Source: Ignelater luminosus (taxonomy: Eukaryota; Arthropoda; Insecta; Coleoptera; Elateridae). From it: 64,000 nt of DNA. The notes under the pieces were generated by a model. That model did no database searches, had not been told where the DNA came from, and saw only the letters and a list, made by a program, of their open reading frames with translations. Below are positions 34,246-46,583 of this stretch, in pieces (position 1 is the stretch's first letter; each line of letters starts with the position of its first letter). The position numbers and the translations under genes were made by a program. Location: NCBI GenBank assembly GCA_011009095.1, contig VTPC01000502.1, positions 1 through 64,000 of the forward strand, given 5' to 3'.

Positions 34246-37200
34246 GATTAACGTAAAGAAAGTTATTTACTAACCTGAGACATTCTCAAAAGTACTAACA
34301 AAGATGCAGCTCAAGACGTAACTGTTTAGTGATCCGAGATCTAAATACAATCGCTTAATTACAAAGCGTATTAATTCAGAAATTTTAGAGTAAAAAACCC
34401 GAATTAATTATTCTGAAACTGAAGTTTTGCACAGCGCTTCTATTTGATGTTTAATAATAACACGTCGGTTTTCTAAGATTTTGGGTGTTTGAACACCTAG
34501 AATCCTGGAAAAATGCGAGCAAGCACTGGATTTGCGGACATTCACAAAAGTAGTGTTTGACGATAAAACTTTCGTGAAGCTATCTCTGCCAGACTTCGTA
34601 AGTCATCCAAAAAACAAGACATAAATTAATAGGCCTGTTGTCTATTCACTAGTTGCTACAGACTCAGATCCCCTAATCATCAAAAAAGCCCTAGACAGAG
34701 ATGTATCTGAACAACAAATTACAGTAGTCGCCTTAAATCCGACGTTCTGGTCTTCGAACCTGTAAGATCTTTAACATAAAAAAGCCAAAGCGTTCCACCT
34801 CACGACAAACCACTTCAGACAGCCTGCAAAGTGCCTATAAGGCACATTGTAGTGCAAGTAGCAAGGCATTTTAGTCTAAACTGCATAATGATATGCCGAA
34901 GTCGCAAAGTTTCAAGCTGTTTTAACTGCCACACTATTGATAAAAACGGCGACCTAGATGATCTTCTTATACGTACCATGAATTCTGGTTGCTCAAACTG
35001 CAGCATCTTGTTTTTGCAAAAATACAAATAACTCACTATTTAGCGCTATATTTATGGATGAGTTTGAAATTTGCACTTCTTTTAAAGTTGCAAAATTTTT
35101 GACGCTTTCGGTCAAATCTGATACCATGCCGTGTAGTTACTAAATACTTGAGAGTTATAAGTTATAACCCAGATTTTTTTCTTTATATAAGCACTTTATG
35201 AGTATTTTAAGCCCAAACTTCCCCTCGTAAAACTTTTCTAGAATCCTATACCTTAAGCATAAGAATTCCAGAAAGCCTAAATTAAAGAGTTGAGAATTTT
35301 TAGCATGTTGTTAAGAACATCAAATAAAACCGCTCTGTAGGATTCCAGATTTACATTATAATAATTCATTTTAAGTTCAAATCTAAAATTTCTGGACTGT
35401 TTTGATTTAAAACCAAATGTCTGTACTGTAGCTAAATGGTGAAATAATCTAATACCCCAACATTGACCCAACACTACAGCCAAAGACTTGCTAAAACGAC
35501 ATCGAGAATATCTGATAAAGATGAATTGAGGGTAGGTTTTGTGGATGTGAAAGAAGGCCAAGAATAATACCATCACGGAGTTTTAAAACCAAGCTCTAGA
35601 TTTCATGTACTTTGCGCAGAAATCGCTGCGCCTCGCCTCATCAATAAACGATGAAAATAAGTTTCAAAGCAAAAAACTGCAGAAATGATAGAGCCGGATA
35701 CTCTAAAAGTCCAAGGGTATGTTATTAAAAGCGAACTTTGTGACTATCTCTAAGGAAAGTTTTTGTGATAGAAAAGGGTCTTTGAGTTTTTGAGGAATTG
35801 GGGATATTTCCAAATGAGAATCTTGAAACCGGAGGTAGTAGACTCTTATTCCTGTATCACCGGCATATTGTTCCATTTGAAGGTCAGGTTTTGGAACTTA
35901 AGAATAACCTTATAATGCAAGAGGAAAGGAATTGTAAAAAGTATTGAGCCTCGAAGATTAAAAATTGAAAAATTGGTTTTTGTTTTTGCTTCATTTTGTT
36001 TGGTCAGTTGCTTCCAACGCAAGAAGGACAAAACGTTTTTATAATTCAACTACAGAAATGTACAACGTTCACGATGTTTCTGGGTCGCTTTCATTTTGCT
36101 AGGTTGGAAGTGTTGCTTCCTTTTTTCTTGAAAACTGCCCTGTCTGCGTCTGTATTTGGCGCCGTTGTGCGATCAAAAATTTTGCATAAACGTTTAGTGC
36201 CGATTAGTTTTGCTTTGTTAAAAGAAAATCAAATTTTCTGTATATTTTGCATCTATTAATGCCAACTAAGAAAAATGGCAAAGATTATAAATAAAAACAT
36301 AAAACTTTGATTTATAAATATAGATAAATAGAAATCTTCGTGAAACAAGCTTTTAGCATAATCGGTTTACAGATTTACAAAAAAAGGCAACAGCGTCAAT
36401 AAGATTTTACAAGCCGAGTTAATAGATAAACAGCCGAATTAATAGATAAACAGCCCAGTTTACAATAGTCAAACTGTCATTCTGCCACAGCCATATACGA
36501 CCGAGAAACATCGTAAAAGGTGTATATATTGTTTGAGCTTTCGGTTAAACAGTGTAAGATAAATTCAGCTTACAGCACTGTTCTCAAAACCACTTAGAGC
36601 TTAAAAACATGAGCATTTGTCTGAATACGTCAACTTGAATTAAATTTTCTCTTCGAACCAAGTACCAGTGACAAGCCTGTTAGTTTTTGGTATCTATTAC
36701 AGTCGAAGTTATTATGATACATAAAATTGAAAAAATCTTTAATTGGATGGAGATGAATTATGAAACCGAAAAAGCACCGTTTAGGGAGAAACTGGAAATG
36801 TTTTCATTAGAGCAGCAACATGAACAGAGGTCCGGCTTTACGGTTGTCAGTGGACCAACCAATACCGAACTTAAGATTTTTTCCCTCGAACAAGTTAGCG
36901 CTTTCTTCACAACTAAAGGTTTCAGCTCTGCCTACACTTGAAGGTTTTGTAAGGCAATTTCTTTAGCGAAATTTTATGAAAATGTTCCAATTTTTTATTG
37001 AAAAATATTTTATTAAAAAGGAATGGATCAAAGTGGGGCGCGTGCAACCGTTGTGGTCTACACACAGACTGTTTGAGTTCAGACAAGTAAATATGAGTTT
37101 AAATAATATTTTATCAATAACATTTTATTGTTACGTAACGCTACTCTGGACCCCCACCCACCCCTTGGAACGTTACGTAATTTAAGGACAGCCCCTAAAT

Positions 37201-38611
37201 GTATCAGACACATTACCATTTGAAAAGTAATAATGGAGGAGTTTACGTGGGAATAATTCAAATGTTTCACCATCGCCTCGTCCGTATGGTATCGATGTCT
37301 TAGAAATTGATTTCCAACGAATTATGATACAAAATTAATTACGTTTTGACAGTATTTATCACTTCCGAATGACCATTTAAGAGGTCTTTTAGATGTCTCA
37401 TCAGTACTATCTAAAGTAAGGCGCCCCATTGTTTTCTCAATAATTGGCCCTCGATCAATAATGATTAGTATCATTTTTTCCAAACACACGTGACAAAGAA
37501 TGATAAAATAGAATTTGTATGAAAGTGTCTTACTGTATCCCCGATCGAAGGTGATAAAACTTCCAGTTCATTTCAGCGATATAAATTTCCTAGAAAAATC
37601 TTTAAACAAAAGCTCATTTCTTTCCTAAAAGAATTCGTTGATAACGGCTCACTAGTTATTACCGGACGTTGAATGGAATCTTTCTATGATAACTTTCCAA
37701 AACGAAACATTTGGATACATTTTTAAGATTTGCTTAACTGCAATGAAATTTTCAACTCATTAGTGCTGTTGATAAGATTTAATAAAATTATTCCAAAAAT
37801 GGAAAAAAGTAATATAACTACTTTTGTTATAAAAATATAACTCCCCTAATTGAGTCTTCGAATTCGAAAATAGCTCTTCTTGTTTTGAAAATCTTATCTC
37901 TCATATAAACGTTGTAAAGGTACAGGCATAAAGTTTAAAAATAAATGTGGTTTATATAACAATTTTGTTTAATATAATTGACATTTTTAATGATGGCATT
38001 GACCATTCAGTAGTCGCTTGTAAACAATATATGTGTATGTGCTTAAATTAAATCTAAACGCAGATAGGTCAAAGCAGTCAATTAAGAGAAATAATTTTGG
38101 CTACCCGTACAACAACAATCGTGATATCACAAATATTTCAAGTTGAATATTTTCCAACAGGCAACAACATTTGTTCTCCTTTCTAAACATACATAATGGT
38201 ACTACCTGTACCAGTCAGGTTTTCAAAACAAACGCCGCTGTAATATGCATGCTTTGAAAATGGAGACACCTTTGCTGTTCGCCTTTGAAATTATAATTTT
38301 CATGAAGTAAGCACGTGATCAGCCTGGGCTACACCCATCAAATGAAGAGTGGATTTAGATTTTTGTTAAACGTATGATACTCTCGGACTCTGGATCATCT
38401 ACTAGGTGGAAACGGAAATCCACTATGTTCTTTTGATTTATTTGCTGCTGCAGCTGTAGTGACGTCAGTGAGATTTAAAACTCAATGCGCTGCTGATGCC
38501 GATGTTCTTATAAATTGCACCTAGGATTTTTTAAGTGAATGGAAGTATTTTTTTCTTAAAGTAAGTTTACAGTTATAATTAAATTTATCTTATCGTTATC
38601 AGACAATAAGG
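34246..38611. other. Long stretch without a recognised gene
   Basis: Contains old coding-like sequence I cannot assign. At 34640-34730 (+) a frame reads SLVATDSDPLIIKKAL and RDVSEQQITVV. At 34831-35031 (+) a Cys-rich frame (CFNCHTIDKNG, SGCSNC) could be a decayed LINE gag zinc-knuckle region. Stops break both. A short tandem repeat lies at 36412-36461. Nothing else was supported. Confidence 0.35.
36412..36461 (+). repeat. Short tandem repeat, 20-bp unit
   Basis: AGCCGAGTTAATAGATAAAC is followed directly by AGCCGAATTAATAGATAAAC and a partial third unit (AGCCCAGTTT). Confidence 0.85.
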
Positions 38612-38619
38612 TATAAATA
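38612..38619 (+). promoter_or_regulatory. TATA box candidate for the small secreted-protein gene
   Basis: TATAAATA lies 68 bp before the start codon at 38687, which would place a start of transcription near 38640-38645. It is the best-placed TATA box of any gene in the window. Confidence 0.5.
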
Positions 38620-38686
38620 GTTTTTTTTGTTTACATGCAGTTTTAATTTATTTTTCACTTCTAGTTTTCCATTTTCTATTTACACG

Positions 38687-39324
38687 ATGGATATCAAGAA
38701 TATTACCAGAGTTTTCTTTCTGCTGAACGTTTTGTTTGTGAATTTTGGTACGTTCTGGTTTTTTATATAAAACAGTAAATTTAGAAATTAGTAAAATAAT
38801 TACTAAATCAACAAGGAAGTGGATAGTCTTTATATAATGTTATTTACTTCAGATTTGTAAAATATTGAGGTAACCTACTCATAGGTTCACCAATGATTCA
38901 TAAACGCGATCATTTATTAACTGCATGATCAGGCAGCCTGTTAATGACGTCGAATAATTAAATATTAATTTTAATTTGCATACTTTGCATACTTCTTCAA
39001 TAAGTCCACCCTACTAATATCACTTTTTATAGATTAAAGTACTAATGCATTTGTATTTATTTAGTATGTAGTAGTAATTTATGTTGATGTTTCAGTTTGC
39101 TCTCAAAATTTTTATTACATTTCCCAAATAGAAGAGGGAGAACGTTACCATCAAAGTTTCCATAATAATGCTGATAGTTTAAATAATAACCTGGGTTTTA
39201 CTCACTTAGGAATGATTTCTATGTTGTCAGTAAGTATTATTTAACTTTATGTAAGAAAGAAATTATATGTTTTCTTTACTTTCAGGTACTTTTATTCCTA
39301 TTAAGGCAAATTTATGATGAGTAA
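38687..39324 (+). CDS. Small secreted or membrane protein, 77 residues, orphan
   Basis: Proposed exons are 38687-38747, 39096-39229 and 39286-39324. Exon 1 encodes a signal peptide (VFFLLNVLFVNF) and ends in a phase-1 GT donor, exactly as in the three Ly6 genes. Exon 2 begins VCSQNFYYISQIEEGERYHQ and is polar and Asn-rich with one cysteine. It ends in phase 0, unlike the Ly6 genes. Exon 3 adds VLLFLLRQIYDE and a stop. A hydrophobic run across the last junction (LGMISMLSVLLFLL) could be a membrane segment or a GPI-type tail. I do not recognise the protein. All introns have GT-AG ends. The stop overlaps a good splice donor (GATGA/GTAAGT at 39320), so a further exon is possible; AATAAA at 39337 argues for ending here. 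Confidence 0.6.
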
Positions 39325-39336
39325 GTTCTATTAAGA

Positions 39337-39342
39337 AATAAA
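39337..39342 (+). promoter_or_regulatory. Poly(A) signal candidate of the small secreted-protein gene
   Basis: AATAAA 13 bp after the proposed stop codon. Confidence 0.4.
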
Positions 39343-40229
39343 GGAAATGACAAAAAGTTAAAAATAATGTTCCAAATATTGGTACAAAATTATCTCTTCA
39401 TAAAAGGAAGTCGATATAAAAGTGTTCAAATAATGCATTATTATGTATTACTTAAATGTTTTGAAAGTAATTATGGGTTAAAATGTATTACCTATAAGCT
39501 AAAATAAGTAGTTTGTTTTGTAATTTTCTACAGTTTGTAATAGGAGGTTATTTTTATTGTACTTTTTATAAATAAAATAATAATTAATTTCTATTTTCAT
39601 TGGTTATTTTAGATTTATACTTATTATTTTAAAAATTAATTTTACAATTAAAAAATATGAAGTTGTAACTGATCTGATTATGTAGTTTCTCTGTTATTCC
39701 AGTCCAATAGTAGAACATTAATATAGAGAATTTTTATGAAACACCTTTGTTATTATGTAATATAGGTTGCCTGGTCATCAAAATGTAGTAATCATATTTA
39801 GCAGAAAGGTGTGAAGCATATAATAATAAATTGTTTGTTCTACACTTTGTTATAGTCATCGGATAATTCTATGGAGCTGACTGGAAGGTTAGGAGTCCAA
39901 AAGGAATCTCCCTTGTGGCAGTCTGCGAAAACCTTTCCAACCCAGGCCTGTGACGTTTTGCCACACCACTAATGCGATGTAATCTGATCTATAAAAAGGT
40001 ATCTTAAGTCCAAATGGTAAATTTTGCTATAGAGCAAAATAACGCAATCGAGGTCAAAATGTATCAATTTTTAGATTTCAACTCCAGACGTTTTTAGTAA
40101 TGGTTTGGATGAATGAATATAAGTACTTCCTTAAGTAGTTGTTTTATTTATTTATTTATATTTCTCTACCGTTCTTTTTCGAATATCCTCAGGAGAAAAA
40201 ATGTTTTTAGTAATGTTTGACAACCATAA
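39343..40229. other. Intergenic, no gene recognised
   Basis: AT-rich. A GC-richer patch at 39870-39980 may be old repeat DNA. The LINE that follows is cut off at its 5' end near 40230. Confidence 0.35.
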
Positions 40230-42599
40230 ACGAGCTATCTAGAAAGCAAGGAGGTGATAATTTCTGGAGATTTCAATCTAAGAAGCTTTATAAACGACTG
40301 TAGTACGGATGACAGAAAGGCATTACTACTTTTGGATTTTATAATAGCACATAATCTCACTCAATATAATAGAATCCTAAATGAAGATTCTGTTCTTTTA
40401 GATCTTTGTCTGTCCTCTTGTCCAATAGAAATAACTCGAGAGGATGACCCGATTACACCAGAAGATAAACGATTTCACTCATCTTTAAAAATTTCACTCC
40501 TTGATAATGAGCTACCAGTCAAACAAAAGAATATGAAACTTGAAAAACTTGAAAAATTAGATTTTAAAAAGGCAGATTACAATGGATTATACTGTACCTT
40601 AAGAGACATTGAATGGCAATCAGTAATTGTGGAAGGTAATACAAACCGAACTATTGAAATGTTTTACCAAAAAATTAATAAAGTAATTCTAGATTTTGTT
40701 CCAAGGAAGGTGATCTATCAAAGTAGATATCCATCCTGGTTTACTCTGGAGATTAAAAAGAAGATCTGAGAGAAGAAGCACCTCCACAGGAAAATAAAAG
40801 CGCATAATTTGCAATGTGAAGATCTAAGGAAAAATCTTAGAAAAATCTCTACGGAGTTAAAAGCATTAATTAATGATGCTTTTACAAATTTCTTAAATAA
40901 ATCTGAAGAACAAATTGCATTTAAACCCCAAAATTTGCATAATTATCTAAAGGAACAGAAAGGTAACAGTAGAATACCACTCGAAATGAGCTACCATAAT
41001 AATAAATACTGTTTTAGTACGGAAATCGTAGAAGCGTTTGGTACGTACTTTAAATCTGTGTAGAAGCAAAGCCAGAATAACAGCAAGAACCTATCTAATG
41101 TAGACTATAAACTGGATCTTTTTACCTTCAATTTGGTAGATGAAGAAGATGTTAAAAAAGCAATTAGCACATTGAAACCTAAATCATCTGCAGGAACTGA
41201 TAACATACCATGTTTCATCATAAAAGGTTGTTCCAATATTCTTAAATATCCACTGATGAAGATTATTAACATGGCTATAGTGGACAGAGAATTCCCAAGC
41301 ATGTGGAAGCTAACAAAAGTAATACTCATACATAAGAATGGCGATATTTCCAGTATCTGTAATTATCGTCTTATTTCAGTTATATCAGCAATGGCAAAAA
41401 TCTTTAAAAGAATACTGTTCAATCAAATGTACAGTCACATCGAAAATTCAATATCAATATACCAACATGGCTTTGTGAAGAAACGGAGCACAGTTACCAA
41501 TCTAGCAATATTTTCAGAATATGTATTATCCAACATCTCAGGAGGAGGGCAAGTTTTTAGTGCATACATGGACATTAGTAAGGCATTTGATTCTGTCTCA
41601 TTTGACATATTAATAAATAAGTTACATGCATTTGGTCTTAGTTCAAACTCAATAAAACTTATACGGTCTTATTTGTGCAACAGAAACAATTATGTATCAC
41701 TAAACGGTACGTCATCCTCCATATATGTTCCAACTTCGGGAGTACCGCAAGGTTCGTGTCTAGGATCACTTCTCTTCAATATGTTCATAAATAACTTACC
41801 TAGTGCAGTGAGTAAATCGCAGTGTTTGCTTTACGCTGATGATTTCAAAATATTTAGGGCTGTGAATAATGTAATGGACTGTGTAAGACTACAAGAAGAC
41901 ATCAGCAGTGCCGTAAGATGGTTTCAAGACAACGATCTCGAACTAAATATAAATAAATGCTGTATAGTAAACTACAGTACAGCAAAAACAAAAGTTCAAT
42001 ACAGCTTTTTGATCAACAATGTACCAATTGTTCACAAAAACCAAATAAAGGATCTAGGAGTAACATTTACTAGTAAGTTCACATTTGAAACGCATATAAA
42101 CGAAATAGTTGCAAAAAGCTATAAGAATCTTTACTTTCTCATAGGAAATACTACCAATTTTATAAACAGTAAGCTTCTGTGCAATCTGTTCTACATTTAC
42201 GTAAGGTCATCGCTTGAAAATGCAGTAATGATTTGGAGTCCAATCTCTTATACAGCCATAGACAAAATAGAAAGGGTTCAGAAAGGATTTGCAAGATGGC
42301 TTTACAAAAAAAAAACACCGGAATATCCTATTAAAATTTCTTATTTGAACCAATTGCAACAGATTGGGGAAAACCATAACCGTAGTGTTATAACACTAGC
42401 AAAAAGAAGAGAGATAAATATGGGGTTGTTTGTTTACAAATTATTAAATAATCGCATTGATGCTCCCCAGTTACTGGAGATTATTAGAATCAAGGTACCG
42501 AATATGCGACTAAGGCACACTCACAGGAATCTTTTGTTCTCCGTACCAACTTGTAAAGAGTACTACGCCTTTCAATGTGGCTCTAATTACAGCAAATAA
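40230..42599 (+). pseudogene. LINE endonuclease-reverse transcriptase, two nonsense codons
   Basis: One reading frame covers the whole segment and is broken only by TGA at 40767-40769 and TAG at 41061-41063. The endonuclease C-terminus has IISGDFNL. The RT domain shows STLKPKSSAGTDNIPCFI, NYRLISVISAMAK, MDISKAFDSVSFD, TSGVPQGSCLGSLLFN and the catalytic LLYADDFKIF near 41828-41857, then the NINKCCIVNYS and IKDLGVTF motifs. These fit the Jockey/CR1-I group of APE-type LINEs; I cannot fix the clade. The copy is young enough to have no frameshift. The 171-residue piece from 40254 starts at a GTG and is just the first open part of this frame. Confidence 0.9.
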
Positions 42600-42799
42600 A
42601 TTATTTGTGAATTATGATGTTTATTCTGATACATGTAAAGCAATTATAAAAAAAAATTATATCTGTGATAGTACACTCTAGAGCATGAATATTAAGTATA
42701 TTCTTAGTTTAATTATTATTTATATTCATAGTTTAGTATTATCTAAGTACATGTAAAGGGCTTATGCCGTTTGTATTTTTGGAGTAAATAAACCTATGT

Positions 42800-42832
42800 T
42801 ATTATTATTACTATTATTATTATTTGTTTTTA
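42800..42832 (+). repeat. (TTA)n microsatellite tail of the LINE
   Basis: About ten TTA/ATT units with one interruption (TTACTATTATTATTATT) close the element just after AATAAACC. Confidence 0.85.
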
Positions 42833-43129
42833 TTTAAAATTAGCAGAGGTTAGATTGTCATTTAAAACAAGAACACATGTCTGAGTTGCACTCTAGAAAA
42901 AGAAGAAATCTGTTAGATGCCAAATTAAAAAGATCAGTTTTGGAATGCCAAGCATAATATTTTTACAATTAAAACCCCAAATGTCACTCAAAGAGCAATA
43001 TTCGAGACTATGTGAAACGTTTGACTACGGTATGGTTTATATTGAAAAACACATTGTTAACAAAAAATACTTTTATTATTGGATTAGCAAATAAGTAATT
43101 TATAACATAATAAAAAATAAAAAAAAATT

Positions 43130-43410
43130 CAAGATTCAAAATCAGGGAGAAACAAAAGGAGCACTTGGTTTAATATGTAACTATTATTTAAGAGAAGAAT
43201 TATCAAGGGAAATTCTCAACAGGTTAAGATTAGGGAAAATTTGTACTTTAAATAGCTTACTAGAACACGTTAAAGCAGAAGTAAACTATGCTGGATCTAG
43301 AGCATCACTGCAAGGAATTATTTTGGATATTGGCTTTCGATACAAAAACATAAATAACAAAAACATTTTGTGTCAACAAAATATTATTAATGCAAAAATC
43401 AGATTCCTTT
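43130..43410 (+). pseudogene. DDE-transposase N-terminal remnant
   Basis: A plus-strand frame reads LICNYYLREELSREILNRLR, LNSLLEHVKAEVNYAGSRAS and QGIILDIGFRYKNINNKN. This resembles the helix-turn-helix region of Tc1-like and related insect DDE transposases (a long helix, then G-R-TLR--LL-LGF-YKK). No catalytic motif follows. The family assignment is tentative. Confidence 0.45.
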
Positions 43411-43587
43411 GAAATATCTACCACATCTAAATTCTCATGAAAAATTTCAAACTCAGATGAAGACATGGCTGGAGATAAGTGTGGTCTTTGTTTCTTTATT
43501 TAACATTTTATGCCAAAAAGTTCACTTTTTTCATAGTTTTTTCCAGATTTTTAAAAAATCGTAAAATATGCTTAAAATGCATATTAA

Positions 43588-43836
43588 AACTTGAAGATTT
43601 GGCTGCGTATTACTCAAAGTTTGTATAATACGAATTTCGGGGCGCCAGACAGGTACGCCCCTTCCTATGACCAAGGTGCCCATTCATTTGCAAAATTTCA
43701 TTCCCCAGATTGCCGTAAATCCGTTTTGCCCTGCATGGGCACCCTTGGCTATAGGTAGAGGCGTACCTGTCTAGAGTTGCGAAATTCGTATTATACAGAC
43801 TTTCAATAATGCGCAACCAAATTTTCAAGTCTTGTG
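43588..43836. mobile_element. Hairpin MITE, ~250 bp
   Basis: The left arm, starting TTGAAGATTTGGCTGCGTAT (about 43591), is complementary to the right arm, ending CAACCAAATTTTCAAGTCTTG. The arms (about 95-100 bp) share GTATAATACGAATTTCG, AGACAGGTACGCC and GGGTGCCCAT. The central loop is about 50 bp. It has no coding capacity. Confidence 0.8.
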
Positions 43837-44620
43837 AACTCTTTCGCATAAAATGTTAAATGTTTCTGGTGTTTTGATTTTAAGAATTAGGCTAAAAAGA
43901 CTGATAAAATGATGCAAATTTCAAGTGGTTAGGATTAGATCCGATAAGTGACATTTTCCGTTAACGGTTTTTCGTGTTTTACATGGAACCACTCATGTCT
44001 AGCGTTCTGGCGTTTTCACGAAAGTACTTGTATTTCGTCACTACAAAAATTTATAAACGCCAGATAATGAACGTGAGAAATAGATTTTTTCATAATTTCC
44101 ACTACGAGCGCATACCCACACCTAGCCCGTTGACCTAGATACCTTTTTGCGTCGATGTGTAACAACGCCAGAAAGTTAGGATTTAGGTCTTCTTTTTCTA
44201 TCAGTGGCTTTTGTACTAATATGAATTGTAATGAAAGTGATTTGCACATAAAAACAAATTTACTACATTTCAGCATAACTTATTTGTTCGACAGAAAGTT
44301 TTCTAGTGAGAAATTTGTAACTAGAAGTAGTGACACCAACATAAATAAGTTTGAGGTATAACAGTACATCCAATTAAAACCCTAGAAATTTGAAATGGTT
44401 TGGAATTATAATTAGAAATGAGACAGGGTATACTTAAATGATACTAAAAACTTTAAAACTATTTTTTTCAAAATTATGATTTTACGAGCTAAATTTTCAA
44501 AACGCCGTGTGTCGCTCAATTTTTAACAAACACTTCTTTCGGTCTGGCGTTATACCATGACAAATCAACACAATGATTCTTAGAGGTATAACAGATGTGC
44601 AGTAAAGTGCAGCTATGGTA

Positions 44621-45642
44621 CGAGGGTGGTCTGAAAAGTTTCCGACCTAACAAAGATATAAGACATTTTTTCTGAAAATTTTTTTCTATTTTTCAACATA
44701 GTCTCCTTGTAACTCTACACACTTCTCCCAGCGATGCTCCCATCTCTATTTTCTTTTTCTGCAAATGTGGCCGTTTTTTCGCAAGTTCTGCCTTCAGCTT
44801 GTTAAGTAATGATGCATAGTATGCTCCTGTAATGGTTTTTCCTTTTTGAAGATAATCGATTAAAATAACTCCATGACTATCCCAAAAAACAGTCGCCATC
44901 ACTTTCCCAGCCGAAAAAACAATTTTTGCTTTTTTTGGAGCCGGTTCCCCCTTTGCAGTCCACTGTTTGGACTGTATTTTTGTTTCGGGCGTATAATGGT
45001 GTATCCAAGTTTCATCTACAGTAATTAATCGGCGCCAAAACTCGGATTTATTTCGCCTAAACTGCGCCAAAAGAGCGTTGGAAATATTCATTCGAACACG
45101 TTTTTGGTCTAACGTGAGCACACGCGGCACCCAACGCGCGGACAGCTTTCTCATGCCTAAATGTTGATTTAATATGTGACAAACATGTTCTTTTGACATG
45201 TTCATAACCTCTGCTATCTCTCTCACTTTAATTCGGCGGTGGTCTAGCCCCATTTGGTGAACTTTGGCGATGTTTTCGTCGGTAGTTGCAGTTTTTGGAC
45301 GTCCCGAACGTTCATCGTCTCCCAAGCTCTTACGGCCACGTTTAAATTCAGCAGCCCAAAATTTCACTGTGGTAAATGATGGTGCAGAGTCCCCATACAC
45401 AGAATCCAACTCATCTTTTATTTGCGAAGGCGTATTGCCTTTCAAAAACAAATATTTAATGACAGCTCGATACTCGATTTTGTCCATTTTCACAAAAAAA
45501 CTCACATCAACTCACTCAAACGACCAAATGGCTGAAACTTTGGTGAGTAACTGTCAACAGATGAACAACGAAATTCAGTAGCTTTTATTTACGAGTGCTG
45601 CCATCTTCACGTTGAGGTCGGAAACTTTTCAGACCACCCTCG
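44621..45642 (-). mobile_element. Internally deleted mariner element
   Basis: Inverted ends start CGAGGGTGGTCTGAAAAGTT on the left and (reversed) CGAGGGTGGTCTGAAAAGTT on the right. The first 25-30 bp are almost identical and TA lies on both sides (44619-44620 and 45643-45644). The length is 1022 bp against about 1.3 kb for a full element. The transposase reads on the minus strand. Confidence 0.93.
44693..45505 (-). pseudogene. Mariner transposase, 3' part deleted
   Basis: 270 residues from 45505; the family start is probably Met7 (MDKIEYRAVIKYLFLKG). The helix-turn-helix region, SGRPKTATTDENIAKV linker, WVPRVLT motif and LITVDETWIHHY (first catalytic Asp) are all intact. After KAELAKKRPHL the sequence skips about 90 residues, which removes both later catalytic Asps (HDNAPAH and YSPDLAP boxes). 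It joins the last coding segment out of frame; WEHRWEKCVELQGDY is readable one frame over. The rest is clean, so the deletion is probably recent or happened once in a parent copy that still moved in trans. Confidence 0.92.
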
Positions 45643-45644
45643 TA

Positions 45645-46583
45645 GGTATCCTGCACGACCCCAAACTTTGTTCCATGTTATTGCATCAATTAAAACTAAA
45701 ATAAAAGAAGACTTCCAAGTAAGAAATCACGGAGAAAAGCGTTGAATCTGATGTTCGGAATTTTAGTCTCTGTTAACAAGATCAAGTCATTCAATCATAG
45801 AGAGACCCTTGTAGTGAAAAAAAATCGTTTCATTGTTTGAAGGGTTGAATTTAATTTTCTACTCCAGAAAAAAAAGTTTAGAAGCGATAGACGGAGATAT
45901 GTTGCGGGGCTTTTGTATTTGAGAATGTCACTATTAATAGGAAGGAGAAAGTAGGAGTATTGAGCTTTGGCGAACGTTATCTTTTGTGAAGGACATAATC
46001 CATGTCAAGACGGTCGGTGGTGGCTCAGCGTCTCGAGTTCATGACACTACTAGTGTGTCACAACGGTGTCAGTTTTCTAGAAAATTGGTAAATATCTCCA
46101 ACGAAAAAGTGTGATTCAAATGTTCTTTAATATTGAGGACAATCTTGTTTAAAAGCAGTTTTTATTTGGAGCCTATTACGAAACGGACATGGAGGTCTCT
46201 TTCAGATTTCCAAACAAGACATGTTTAGTTATCACATCATTTCTAATCTTAGAAGGTCATTAGCACTAAAGTCTTAAACTGAACTTTTACACTTTTTGTG
46301 GTCAGATTCTGCATCTATTTGATGCCTTTTGTTTGAGATACTCTTCACTAGTACCAGAAGCCTGTACAGGGTGATCTCGTGCAGTTACTGCCTTACTTAT
46401 AGTTACATTTAACGCCGTGTTTAACGTTAAACTCGTTTATTACTATAAAGACTCCTAGATTTAAATGCGTTTAATTCTGATACAAGACTGTAAGTACCGC
46501 AATTAGTGTATAATTGATTTATGTAATTGTTTCATGTTTACAAACATATATCGTAATCAACGAATAGTAAAGAAGGTAACCAT
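45645..46583. other. Intergenic, no gene recognised
   Basis: No coding motif. A short palindrome (TGACACTACTAGTGTGTCA) lies near 46043-46062. Confidence 0.4.

Larger units (their letters stand above)
40230..42832 (+). mobile_element. 5'-truncated non-LTR retrotransposon (LINE)
   Basis: Begins within the endonuclease domain (SYLESKEVIISGDFN from about 40230), runs through the full reverse transcriptase and ends in a (TTA)n tail at about 42800-42832. Severe 5' truncation plus a microsatellite tail is the usual outcome of target-primed reverse transcription. A target-site duplication could not be read with certainty. Confidence 0.88.

Noticed and set aside
34831-35031. Cys-rich frame as a LINE gag zinc knuckle
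   Set aside because: The cysteine and histidine spacing does not fit CCHC knuckles well enough for a feature; noted only in the intergenic entry.
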